This document shows, in pieces, positions 44,326-51,971 of a DNA stretch of 64,000 nucleotides. The stretch comes from JAGXFP01 sp039714535 (GTDB lineage: Bacteria; Desulfobacterota; Desulfobulbia; Desulfobulbales; JAGXFP01). How positions within the stretch are numbered: position 1 is the first letter of the stretch; each line of letters opens with the position of its first letter. A program made the translations under genes and the position numbers. The stretch covers positions 1-64,000 of the forward strand of contig JBDLJC010000007.1 of assembly GCA_039714535.1 (NCBI GenBank), read 5' to 3'. The notes under the pieces are model-generated. The model worked only from the letters and a program-made list of their open reading frames with translations, was not told the origin of the DNA and searched no databases.

Positions 44326-44784
44326 CTTTTCTTGTTGCTTTACCTTCGCCTCTGGCGCCACAGAAAAAATGAACCCAACCACAAGTAATATTGTTCCCAA
44401 TGCAGCAGCCATCCACGGAGGTGAGGCCGGGGTGTTGCGAGCCACATAGATCGTTGCATAGAGTGACGTGAGAGAAGTAGACAGCCCGATGAAAGGAATG
44501 GCCCAGTATGCCCATCGCCTGCCCTTTCTGAAAGGAATAAAAAGAAGTATGCCTGTGGCAAATGCCGTTGCCAACCAACCTCCTCCCGTTACTTTCATTA
44601 ACGCCGAGATGAGGATCTGAAAAGCCGGATCAACCTCAACCCAGCTTTGTCCAACAGCATCAGCATGGTAGGGCATAAACTCCGACCGGAAAAGATACAC
44701 TAGAGCAAAAATGATAAGAAGAAGCAAGCTCAACAGGTAACAAGAAAATGCAACCTTCAGCTGCCAACTCATTGTCCTTTTCAT
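44320..44784 (-). CDS. Four-helix membrane protein, cassette gene
   Basis: 154 residues, four membrane helices (about 8-31, 68-87, 92-113 and 122-143), with a periplasmic YHADAVGQSWVEVDPAFQ stretch after the first. Unknown family. RBS AAGGGG before the ATG at 44784. It lies precisely between attC-like sites B and C, a single-gene cassette. The tail is Lys/Gln rich. Confidence 0.65.
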   Translation of the reverse strand: MKRTMSWQLKVAFSCYLLSLLLLIIFALVYLFRSEFMPYHADAVGQSWVEVDPAFQILISALMKVTGGGWLATAFATGILLFIPFRKGRRWAYWAIPFIGLSTSLTSLYATIYVARNTPASPPWMAAALGTILLVVGFIFSVAPEAKVKQQEKS

Positions 44785-44810
44785 AATATTTACCCCTTAT
44801 AAAATTAAGG

Positions 44811-44900
44811 GTATAACGCCGCCGGAATCATTTGCCGCCCACAGAATTCAACCCCGCAGGGCCGCATGCGTTTCCTGGCAAGTAAATTTATTGGTTATGT
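44811..44900 (-). repeat. attC-like site C
   Basis: Ends GTATAAC (44811-44817) and GTTATGT (44894-44900) are near consensus. Inner arms TTTGCC (44831-44836) and GGCAAG (44877-44882) pair with one wobble, around the shared core AGGGCCGCATGCGTTTCC. Length 90 bp. It separates the membrane protein cassette from the YceK-like cassette. Confidence 0.75.
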
Positions 44901-44933
44901 GCCCTCATTAATTTAGATATCCTTTAATACGAC

Positions 44934-45311
44934 TTAATTTACAGAAATACCTCCATATATATATTGTCTTGTCGCTGTGTATGGAATGACTACTGTGTCA
45001 AGTACAAAAGATAGTGGAATGTCGTATATAAAAAAAGGAAAGCCTTTAACTGATGTATCAACGTTTTCTTCTTTATTAGGCGCATCATAAGGCAAGACTT
45101 TATCAACGTTTTCTTCATAATTAGGCGCAGCATAAAGTTTGCAAACCTGGAAAAAGGTACCGCTATATATTCTGGGGATTGCCTTGCAATAGCTTTTATT
45201 CCCCCAGATAGCTATCTCGACGTGATCGTATGAAGGGTTCAATGTCTGTATAGTGCCGCATCCCCCTAATAGGATAATCGTTACCAAAAATAACCATTTT
45301 CTATAAAACAC
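44934..45311 (-). CDS. YceK/YidQ-family lipoprotein, cassette gene
   Basis: 125 residues from a GTG at 45311 with an AGAGGAC site. The lipobox is LLGGCGT (Cys about residue 18). The C-terminal part has the family signature DIPLSFVLDTVVIPYTATRQ. An internal duplication of about 16 residues (APNYEENVDKVLPYD / APNKEENVD) corresponds to a recent direct DNA repeat. Flanked by attC-like sites C and D. YceK/YidQ lipoproteins are outer-membrane proteins of unknown role and frequent cassette cargo. Confidence 0.75.
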   Translation of the reverse strand: MFYRKWLFLVTIILLGGCGTIQTLNPSYDHVEIAIWGNKSYCKAIPRIYSGTFFQVCKLYAAPNYEENVDKVLPYDAPNKEENVDTSVKGFPFFIYDIPLSFVLDTVVIPYTATRQYIYGGISVN

Positions 45312-45327
45312 GTAAAGTCCTCTTCAC

Positions 45328-45418
45328 ACACAACGTTTGAAATCACTGGTGCCGCCAATGAACTTGCCCCCGTAGGGCCGCAGACGTTCTCGGCATCCAG
45401 CAAATTGACTTGTTATGC
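45328..45418 (-). repeat. attC-like site D
   Basis: The best-formed site. Ends ACACAAC (45328-45334) and GTTATGC (45412-45418). Inner arms CTGGTGCCG (45346-45354) and CGGCATCCAG (45391-45400) pair fully with one unpaired A, the extrahelical base expected of attC. Core AGGGCCGCAGACGTTC. The stop codon of the VOC gene (45413-45415) lies inside the end box. Confidence 0.8.
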
Positions 45419-45772
45419 ATTTTTATCTGACCAAACTGCAAATTCATTACCGCTTGGTTCTGTAAAGTGAAAGCGACGCCCACCTGGAAATGGGAAAATT
45501 GGCTTTACAATATTACCATTAGCTTTTTTTACTTTTTCTTGGGTTGATTCAAGATCATTACTGTAAAGCACAATTAGTGCGGCACCATTATTTGTTGATG
45601 ATGCTAAATCTGCTTTATAGAAACCACCGTCTAAACCTTGATTTGAGAAGGCTGAATACTCTGGACCAAAGTCTTGAAAGGACCAGCCAAAGGCATGATT
45701 AAAAAAGTCCTTTGTTGCTTGAATATCTTTTGATGGAAATTCAACATAATTTATCTTTTCATGTTCGTTCAT
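45413..45772 (-). CDS. VOC-family (glyoxalase-like) protein, cassette gene
   Basis: About 119 residues from the ATG at 45772, which has a TAAGGAAT site; an upstream in-frame ATG at 45808 lies inside attC site E and is rejected. One vicinal-oxygen-chelate domain: KINYVEFPSKDIQATKDFFNHAFGW, then GRRFHFTEPSGNEFAVWSD. His and Glu residues at typical metal positions are present. It could be a resistance or dioxygenase-like enzyme; the substrate is unknown. Flanked by attC-like sites D and E, a single-gene cassette. Confidence 0.8.
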   Translation of the reverse strand: MNEHEKINYVEFPSKDIQATKDFFNHAFGWSFQDFGPEYSAFSNQGLDGGFYKADLASSTNNGAALIVLYSNDLESTQEKVKKANGNIVKPIFPFPGGRRFHFTEPSGNEFAVWSDKNA

Positions 45773-45790
45773 GTTGTATTCCTTATTGAT

Positions 45791-45859
45791 GCATAACGTC
45801 TGAAACAAGGGGCTGATAGGCCGCAGGCCTAGCAGCCCCGCTTAATTGATTGGTTAAGC
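45791..45859 (-). repeat. attC-like site E
   Basis: Ends GCATAAC (45791-45797) and GTTAAGC (45853-45859). On the minus strand this reads GCTTAAC ... GTTATGC, matching RYYYAAC exactly at one end. Inner arms GGGGCTG (45809-45815) and CAGCCCC (45833-45839) are perfect complements around GATAGGCCGCAGGCCTAG. 69 bp. The site at 797-853 is its closest relative in the window. Confidence 0.8.
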
Positions 45860-45929
45860 ACTTTTTGCCATAATATTAATATGTTATCTCTTGTGTCTTG
45901 ATGTGAGTTTTAATCAAAAAACCATTTTT

Positions 45930-47234
45930 CTACTGGAAATGACTTATCATCTCAATTTGGGTCACGGAATAACTTGATGTTTCGTTAAGTATTGTTAATT
46001 GACCATTGCTATCAATTTTGCCGACAACTTTGGCGCCATCAAACATTCTCAAGGCATTGAAAATAACTTCATCATTAGGTGAGACATTCATATTCTGAAT
46101 ATCATAGTAATCACCTGAATTTGGCAATAAAACACTTACTGAATCATCTGTTGGATCAACTTTCAATAATATTGGATCATTGCTGGAATCGACTCCGGAT
46201 AGATAATAGTAGTTGTCGCTGTAGACGATCTTTTTCCACTGGGATATTTCAGGCAAGCTTATTTCCCGTGGAGAATTTGAAGGATTTTCAACCTCAAGAA
46301 TATAAGGGCCAAAGCCGAATTTTGTAGCAATAATTGTCCTATCAATAAATTTAATCAAATAACCAGTAACATCGTTGGAATATAACGAAACCGACAAGGG
46401 GTTTGGATTTTGGATGGTAGAAACATTAAAACTATCATCAATAACAACATCAAAATAACCATCGGAGCTGGAAATGTAACTAATGTTCCCATCCAGATCT
46501 ATCCAAGCAGATAAACTTTGTCCTGTGGGCAGATTAACCAAGCCACCGTTTGACATTCTTATTCTGTTGCCATTTGAAGAAGAGTAATAATAGTAAACGT
46601 GGCCCTGGGGATTAACGAAAAAAGCGAGTGGATTATCTGTGTCAGGTGTCACCCTCGTTTCTGTTATGTTACTTTGATCAGAAACATCAAGCTTATATAC
46701 TGCCGCTCCATTTTGATTAACTCCATAGTTCACATAATAAATGTTGCCTGCCGCATCCAACTGAATATTCTTCGCATTGTTGAAAGTATAACCATTTGTA
46801 CTAGGAGAATTTTCTAACTCGTAAACGGCACCATCAGATTTACGAACTAGAAAGCCTGACCGGGGATATGAAAAACCTCCAAAGGTTATTATTACCCATT
46901 CCGAATTCACATCATAAACAGCCGAGGGTTCATACTGGTATGTAAACGTTTGACCCTTTTTGTCTTTAATTGTTACTTCCACAATATAACCGTCAGGGGT
47001 AATTTTAAATATTCTTTTCGTTGTACTACCTATTGTAGCGGCACTCATCGAAGCAGAAGCGGTACTAGATTCAGCAATAAATAATGAAGATGCTCCTGAA
47101 ATATCTATATTGCTTAATTCTGATGAATTTGCCGTGGCAGAAGTATCTGAAGCTCCTCCACAACCAGCGAAAACTAGGCCAACAAGGCTCATCAAAATTA
47201 ATAACGTGTATCTTCTCATTCTCTTGGTGGTCAT
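45930..47234 (-). CDS. Beta-propeller-like lipoprotein, probable cassette gene
   Basis: 434 residues. A signal peptide ends in a lipobox (VFAGCGG, Cys about residue 25), followed by a Ser/Thr/Ala-rich linker and a repeated-strand body (e.g. NIYYVNYGVNQNG, HVYYYYSSSNGN, NISYISSSDGYFD, YYYLSGVDSSND) that suggests a beta propeller. A surface or periplasmic location is likely. No catalytic motif. It lies between attC-like site E and the half-site F. Larger than most cassette genes. Function unknown. Confidence 0.7.
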   Translation of the reverse strand: MTTKRMRRYTLLILMSLVGLVFAGCGGASDTSATANSSELSNIDISGASSLFIAESSTASASMSAATIGSTTKRIFKITPDGYIVEVTIKDKKGQTFTYQYEPSAVYDVNSEWVIITFGGFSYPRSGFLVRKSDGAVYELENSPSTNGYTFNNAKNIQLDAAGNIYYVNYGVNQNGAAVYKLDVSDQSNITETRVTPDTDNPLAFFVNPQGHVYYYYSSSNGNRIRMSNGGLVNLPTGQSLSAWIDLDGNISYISSSDGYFDVVIDDSFNVSTIQNPNPLSVSLYSNDVTGYLIKFIDRTIIATKFGFGPYILEVENPSNSPREISLPEISQWKKIVYSDNYYYLSGVDSSNDPILLKVDPTDDSVSVLLPNSGDYYDIQNMNVSPNDEVIFNALRMFDGAKVVGKIDSNGQLTILNETSSYSVTQIEMISHFQ

Positions 47235-47387
47235 AAATTCCCTTTTTTAAATTTAAACATGATTTGCAAAATCTATAATGAAAGGCCTTACTAAAATTCC
47301 CGGCAAACAGTAACGACATTCAATTGGTTATCCGACCCAGCAGAGTCTTATTATCTCAAAAGTTGGTTATATCGAATATAGTTCCTT

Positions 47388-47421
47388 AGACGTTCTCGGC
47401 GTCAAGTAAAAACCGCCTGGT
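47388..47421 (-). repeat. Partial attC-like remnant (site F), right end of the array
   Basis: AGACGTTCTCGGC (47388-47400) is identical to 13 bases of site D (45382-45394). The matching arm and boxes are missing or altered (GTTCGAC at the far end). It lies 6 bp from the stop of the cyclase-fold gene, marking the likely right boundary of the cassette array. Confidence 0.5.
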
Positions 47422-47426
47422 TCGAC

Positions 47427-48101
47427 CTAAACAATTTCCATTTGTTCAATATATCTATCCTTTTCTAACTCTTGCTTTTTCATTGCGAATAAATAATTCT
47501 CGAACCAACTATGTTTAGAAAATGCCTTTTCTTTTTTAACGATTGTATCTCTATCCCTTTGATAAATTTGTGCTGTCACTTGGTATATTTCTTCCCAATT
47601 TCCTTCATCAACGACATTCAAGAAAAAAACACCATTTTGCTTTACTAACAGAGATTGCCCCTCCAAATTTGGGAGCTCTGCGGAACTCGAGTACATACCC
47701 ACAATATTTTCGTCAATTATTATTCTTGGATAAATAGCACTTTTGTCTTCGAGCTCATGAGCCCTTGCTACGGCGTGACTATAGGTAAGACGTCCATTCT
47801 CAAAATGCCTTGAGTAGGCAACTCCACCTCTTATGAATAAGCCTTTATCTAGGAATGCAATGAATACGCTTTTTAAAACGCCTAAAAATTCGATGAAATT
47901 ATCATGATTATTACAAGTCATTATTATGGTATCTGAAATTGCCTGAACGCCAAACACAGCACCATTAATTTCATCAAATATACTTAGTGCCCCTTGCAAA
48001 TCCTCTTTGAAGGTTAGTTCCCCATTTTTTTGATCTTGCTCAAGACGATATCGATAGGTAAGCACATCAATCAGAGCGGTGTAAATATATGTCGGTTTCA
48101 T
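47427..48101 (-). CDS. Class III nucleotide-cyclase-fold protein paired with a ParA-like ATPase
   Basis: 224 residues. The layout follows the cyclase homology domain: an early acidic strand (TALIDVLTYRYR, Asp about residue 11), a second metal-type Asp in QAISDTIIMTC (about 58), then IRGGVAYSRHFENGRLTYSHAVARAHELEDKSAIYPRIIID, which matches the G-V-x-G ... A-x-x-LE ... A core of class III cyclases. The substrate-specifying Lys/Asp and transition-state residues cannot be assigned, so activity is uncertain. Its ATG overlaps the ParA-like stop (ATGA). No membrane or effector domain. The C-terminal 80 residues are helical and charged. Possible roles are signal synthesis or a non-catalytic sensor in a defence or maintenance module; both are inference. 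Confidence 0.65.
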   Translation of the reverse strand: MKPTYIYTALIDVLTYRYRLEQDQKNGELTFKEDLQGALSIFDEINGAVFGVQAISDTIIMTCNNHDNFIEFLGVLKSVFIAFLDKGLFIRGGVAYSRHFENGRLTYSHAVARAHELEDKSAIYPRIIIDENIVGMYSSSAELPNLEGQSLLVKQNGVFFLNVVDEGNWEEIYQVTAQIYQRDRDTIVKKEKAFSKHSWFENYLFAMKKQELEKDRYIEQMEIV

Positions 48102-49126
48102 GAGATGGCTTTAGCTATTTTTGAGATTTCTTCACGGTACTCCCGCATCCTTTGAACCCAAGGTTCCCACACTGATCCGTAATACATACGTCCATCCGTT
48201 GAAGCTTCTTTAGTGTGCTCTTGCTGGATATCAAAAATAGCTCGGCCAAATATTTGTGACACAGGTGCTAAAACCGCAACATCACGAATTGATGCGACAT
48301 ATGGATCATGAGGGTCAAATCCATTTTTGGGCGTAATGCCATTTTCACCAACTAGATTAGTTGCTATTTCACCAGAAATCATTTCTTGCCATTGAACATA
48401 AGATTGTTTTGCCTTTGCACCACTATGAACCTTGAAATTTTGGACAACAGTCCCCGCAAGCTTCGGATTGCCTTCAAATGGCTCAATCCCAAATGGAATT
48501 AAGGTATCACATATAAGTTTATGACGTTTAGACCACTCATTTATGACGCTACCAAGGAGCCTTACTGCTTGGTAGCAAAAACGATCTGGCACGAGAGGGA
48601 CAACAAGCTCATCACATGCTAAAATTACTGTCCGCGTTATGCCCCCAGTACTTGGCCCAACATCACACAAAATAAAATCAAAACCTCGTACTTCCCCTAA
48701 TGATCGCATCAATTTTTCAAAAACAACGTATGTGTTCTTTTCATGTATATTTTCAGTGACAGCTTGGTTCCAGGCTGTTCCAAAATAAGTTTCAGCTCTT
48801 GTAAATTCCAAATCACCTCTGAATAAAAAGAGGTGCGGATATAAGGGGTGCTCACATAAAGTAATGCTGGCAGGATCAATTGTAGCCTGTTGCCCCTTGA
48901 ATCTGGGCAATAACGCTTCGTAGATAGATGTTCCTGGCAATTCAACGCTTGGATCACTCAATACTTCGTCCGAAGCAAAAAATAGTTCTGTTATGTTACA
49001 CTGGGGGTCGCAATCGACTAGCAGAACTCTTTTCCCTTCTTGGGAAAGAAATACCGCTAAATTAAACAAAGTTGTTGTTTTTGACACACCCCCTTTGTTG
49101 TTATAGAGCGTTGCTATTTTTCCCAT
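48098..49126 (-). CDS. ParA/Soj-like ATPase
   Basis: 342 residues, ATG at 49126 with an AAGGAA site. The deviant Walker A is NNKGGVSKTTTLFN (KGGxxKT, signature Lys kept), Walker A' is LLVDCDPQCNITE, Walker B-like is FDFILCDVGPSTGG, and PLVPDRFCYQAVRLL follows. It is longer than chromosomal ParA (about 260) owing to an insertion around residues 60-130 and a C-terminal extension of about 60 residues. No parB or parS-like repeat is seen near it, and its partner is a cyclase-fold protein, so it is not an ordinary partition operon. The likely promoter is in 49127-49250. Confidence 0.85.
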   Translation of the reverse strand: MGKIATLYNNKGGVSKTTTLFNLAVFLSQEGKRVLLVDCDPQCNITELFFASDEVLSDPSVELPGTSIYEALLPRFKGQQATIDPASITLCEHPLYPHLFLFRGDLEFTRAETYFGTAWNQAVTENIHEKNTYVVFEKLMRSLGEVRGFDFILCDVGPSTGGITRTVILACDELVVPLVPDRFCYQAVRLLGSVINEWSKRHKLICDTLIPFGIEPFEGNPKLAGTVVQNFKVHSGAKAKQSYVQWQEMISGEIATNLVGENGITPKNGFDPHDPYVASIRDVAVLAPVSQIFGRAIFDIQQEHTKEASTDGRMYYGSVWEPWVQRMREYREEISKIAKAIS

Positions 49127-49658
49127 TTCAATTCCTTATAAGGTTAATGTTAATTTTGCAGCCGAACCATTGATTAGATAGCACTTTTGCCCTGTTATTT
49201 GATATTAAAGGTGCTTTCAGATATTTTCACCCCTTATGGGAGGGGTTACTGAAAAGAGAGCCTTGCTTGCGACATCCTATACACTTCACCTTCTAACATA
49301 TGATAGGGTCAGCGAATGTCAATACAAAAAAATCTATAGCTATTGAAAAAGGTCTGCACCGTCCCGAAACATTCGCTAAGGTAATATAACCGGTTATTAA
49401 TCCCTAAAAGCAAAGATATACGCCATAGAATTAAGGAAATCAGGGTCAGAATTGACCTCCTGCTATTTCTAAAAGATGTAACCGGGATAGAAATGTTGTT
49501 TAAATGGCGTAATCTGCCCTCCGCCACATCACAGTGACCTCCTTTATACGGCTCACCCTTTTAAATTTGACACCAACAATCTATTCAGCTAGGGTTATTA
49601 ACCTGTGCCTGACAATCTAGGACTTTGAAATAAACCTTTTAGGGAAGGAGTTTTTATT
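49127..49658. other. Intergenic region, divergent promoters
   Basis: 532 bp between divergent genes. No attC-like site was found here. A short pair CCCCTTAT/GGGAGGGG occurs at about 49231-49245. A 72-codon minus-strand frame (49309-49527) has no supporting signal. Confidence 0.4.
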
Positions 49659-50282
49659 GTGGCTAAATTACGTGTATTATTCTGGGTGTTTCTTCTTTGC
49701 ACCATCCCCAACACGGCATTATGTAAGGACTATACCGCTGAAGACATTAAAAACATGGGTGGTAAATTAATTGAATGTACTGTGGAAACAGTGAAAGCTT
49801 ACAATTTTTTTGTAAGCTTTGAGAAAGGAAAGGAACTTAACATCCTCACTAACAAAGAAACGAAGTTTATACCTTCTAACGAAAGACTATATAAGGGTGA
49901 CCTCGTTAAGGTGCTTTTATTTGAACCACTTGATGGCAGCAACTCTATTGCGAAATCTATCGCATATTCGGTAGAAATTGTTAAACGGGCGAAAAGAGAA
50001 TTTGTTAAGAGTCCCAAAATAGGAGTGTACAGCTTATATAAAGACCGAAGCGGGGGTGCTGTTTATTTCCCGGATGTTGATAAATTGATCAAATTTGAAA
50101 ACTTCGAAAATTCCGCTGAGGCAGATTTATGGCTGGAAGCTGGAAAAAAATATGAGATCTCCTTTAAGGTAGTCCCAGCTAGGATTGGCAATGGCTATGT
50201 TTATGTTACGAAGTCGATAAAACAAGCCCCCGGAGAAAAATACCCTTCAACAGGGGAAGTTGTTAATGCTTTTGGCTTCTAA
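49659..50282 (+). CDS. Exported protein of unknown function
   Basis: 207 residues from a GTG at 49659 with a strong GGAAGGAG site. A signal peptide ends around TALCKDY. Predicted mixed alpha/beta with a KEVEI-type strand pattern (e.g. NIGVYSLY-like region KIGVYSLYKDRSGG, then YEISFKVVPARIGNGYVYV). No motif or family recognised. It stands alone, followed by a probable terminator at 50346. The base composition is more AT rich than the flanking operons. Confidence 0.65.
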   Translation: MAKLRVLFWVFLLCTIPNTALCKDYTAEDIKNMGGKLIECTVETVKAYNFFVSFEKGKELNILTNKETKFIPSNERLYKGDLVKVLLFEPLDGSNSIAKSIAYSVEIVKRAKREFVKSPKIGVYSLYKDRSGGAVYFPDVDKLIKFENFENSAEADLWLEAGKKYEISFKVVPARIGNGYVYVTKSIKQAPGEKYPSTGEVVNAFGF

Positions 50283-50692
50283 TCTTGATTGATCTTATTC
50301 CCCAGGTTTGTGCAAGGATTGCATTACTGGATTCATCCAGCCAGCAAAAAGGGTTCTCAGACCCGTTTTTGAGCTTCACCTCTTGTAAAACCCATTCAAA
50401 TTAGCCACCACAAAGGGCTGCTAAATTTATTTCTCGAATATATCTATAGTTAAATAGTTCAGCAGCCCTACTCCACCCCATAGGTAAGCGAAATAGCCTT
50501 ACACTTTGCCTGTCCGACTAGACACGGGAAATATCCGGTTTAGATTGGTTCATTTGAAATCTTCAGATCGAAATAAAGAAGGAACTCAGGGAGGGTACGA
50601 GGAAAAGTTGTTGAGTTATACGAGGTAACAGTGGAGGAACAGGCATGAACGCTTTAGGAGAAATAACGACTGCTGGTTGGACCGACAAGTAA
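50283..50692. other. Intergenic with a distant inverted repeat
   Basis: 410 bp without a gene. Besides the terminator at 50346-50370 it contains AGGGCTGCT (50414-50422) and its exact complement AGCAGCCCT (50461-50469), about 38 nt apart. Purpose unknown. Confidence 0.45.
50346..50370 (+). terminator. Probable terminator of the exported-protein gene
   Basis: AAAAAGGGT and ACCCGTTTTT form a short stem with one bulged G and a TCTCAG loop, ending in a T run, 64 bp after the stop at 50282. Confidence 0.55.
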
Positions 50693-51058
50693 TCATTGAG
50701 AACTGACAACCTTACTGACAATATCCCGTAATTCACTTAGCTCAAAGGGCTTATTGAGAATCCCTTTAACTTGAGACTGATTTTTAAATTCCAGTTCATC
50801 CGGCAAGGCCCCGCTGCAGATGACAATTTTCAGGTCCGGATATTCATCGGCCAGTTTAGGTAGAAGTTGCTGGCCACTCATATCCGGCAGTGACAGATCA
50901 AGCAGGACCAAATCGACCTGCCCTTTTCGTTCAGCCAGAACCTCAAGGGCCGTGGCCCCGCTGCCGGCGGGAAACACCTGATAGTCGAGTAATTCCAATA
51001 ACTCCCTGGTTGTATCCAGGATCATGATCTCATCTTCGACCAACAGAATTGTGCTCAT
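50693..51058 (-). CDS. Single-domain response regulator (CheY-like)
   Basis: 121 residues, receiver only. Acidic residues in LLVEDEIM, phospho-Asp in LVLLDLSLPDMSG (about residue 56), Ser in VICSGALP and Lys in ILNKPFEL. All switch residues are intact. It lies downstream of mvhD on the same strand, but a terminator (51088-51125) separates them. No kinase is adjacent. Unlike the receiver at 39024 it looks functional. Confidence 0.85.
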   Translation of the reverse strand: MSTILLVEDEIMILDTTRELLELLDYQVFPAGSGATALEVLAERKGQVDLVLLDLSLPDMSGQQLLPKLADEYPDLKIVICSGALPDELEFKNQSQVKGILNKPFELSELRDIVSKVVSSQ

Positions 51059-51087
51059 CTAAAGAACCTGTCTGCTTTTAGTGTAAA

Positions 51088-51125
51088 AAAAGGCGGCTAA
51101 ACTTTGGTGAGTCTAGCCGCCTTTT
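51088..51125 (-). terminator. Terminator of the fdhA-hdrA-mvhD transcript
   Basis: AAAAGGCGGCTA (51088-51099) and TAGCCGCCTTTT (51114-51125) form a perfect 12-bp stem with a 14-nt loop. On the minus strand the stem is followed by a T run (51090-51085). It lies beyond the 54-bp repeats that follow mvhD. Confidence 0.9.
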
Positions 51126-51145
51126 CTATTTTAGAGAATTGTTTT

Positions 51146-51360
51146 TTTATACCGCAGGGGCACTCTTTTCAGTACCCCCTTGAGGGGTATAAGTCTCGAT
51201 GTCTCGTGGACTCGCTTATCGGTTTGAACCGGGGCTAGCGACTCAACTCAGCTTTATACCGCAGGGGCATAAGTTTCGTTTGAGCCGGCTAGCGACTCAA
51301 CTCAGCTTTATACCGCAGGGGCATAAGTTTCGTTTGAGCCGGCTAGCGACTCAACTCAGC
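51146..51360. repeat. Second array of the 54-bp repeat family
   Basis: Two exact 54-bp units (51253-51306 and 51307-51360) begin TTTATACCGCAGGGGCATAA. Before them, 51146-51252 (107 bp) is a diverged pair of units that includes CCCCCTTGAGGGGTATAAG. Units are 47/54 identical to those at 7932-8093. The last unit ends two bases before the mvhD stop codon. A 77-codon plus-strand frame through it repeats an 18-residue peptide and is not a real gene. Confidence 0.95.
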
Positions 51361-51361
51361 T

Positions 51362-51967
51362 TTAACCAATTAGTGACGATATCGTCTTGGTTAACTTCTC
51401 ATCTATTGTTTGGACAATCGTCTCATCGCTAAGATTGGGCACCTCTTTGCGGAGGGTCTTGGTTACATTACCGAAGCCCATCCGCAACTTGCGATCACTT
51501 ACCATCGCCAGCGCCTTTTCGGCCCGGGCCTGCGCTTCTTCGGGGCTTATGCCCTCCGCTGCGCCCAAAGGACCAAGCTCTTTTACCTTCGCGGTATACT
51601 CGGTGATAAGTTTTACAAACCGCGGTCCCTCAGCGGCCGAGGCCCATTGCAGATCAAAACGCTCAGGATCAAGACCAACTTCAGTCAGCACTTTTTTAAT
51701 CAAACCGTTTATGCTCATCGCATCATAATTACCAACCTGGTAATGACATTCACCGAGTTGTCAGCCGCCGGTGAAGATACCGGCAGCCCCATTAACCAGA
51801 CCGCGCATCACAAAGGAAGGATCAAGGCGACCGGTGCACATCACCCGGATGGTTCTTAAATTCGGCGGGTACTGATATCTGGAGACTCCGGCTGAATCTG
51901 CTGCTGCATAGCAGCACCAGTTGCAGAGAAAACCAAGGATCTTAGGGCTAAACTCTTCTTTACTCAT
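51362..51967 (-). CDS. mvhD: Hydrogenase iron-sulfur subunit MvhD-like, selenoprotein (in-frame UGA at 51761-51763)
   Basis: 201 residues when the in-frame TGA at 51761-51763 is read as selenocysteine (residue 69). Before it: FLCNWCCYAAADSAGVSRYQYPPN, IRVMCTGRLDP and IFTGG. After it: QLGECHYQVGNYDA and then the second half. Canonical MvhD reads GG(C/U)H.G(D/E)CHY at this point, so U replaces a [2Fe-2S]-ligating Cys. MvhD passes electrons between a hydrogenase or formate dehydrogenase and the HdrA flavin. The 201-residue length exceeds the usual 140 or so by a C-terminal extension. The ribosome-binding site AGAGGAGG lies within the end of hdrA, 4 bp upstream. A SECIS-like hairpin lies at 51723-51746. 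Confidence 0.88.
51723..51746 (-). promoter_or_regulatory. SECIS-like hairpin of mvhD
   Basis: On the minus strand, 14 nt after the UGA, TCATTACC pairs with GGTA..ATGA across an AGGTT loop, with a small AT/T bulge. The position and G-rich apical loop fit bacterial SECIS elements, which sit directly downstream of the UGA inside the coding region. Confidence 0.6.
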
Positions 51968-51971
51968 ATTG

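Noticed and set aside
48098..49126. Ordinary plasmid/chromosome partition locus
   Set aside because: No parB gene or repeated centromere-like sites are adjacent; the coupled gene has a cyclase-like layout.
49309..49527. 72-codon minus-strand gene
   Set aside because: No start signal and no features; lies in an AT-rich promoter region.
51199..51432. Plus-strand gene encoding an 18-residue repeated peptide
   Set aside because: It is only the translation of the 54-bp DNA repeat (a multiple of three) and runs into mvhD on the other strand; no ribosome-binding site.
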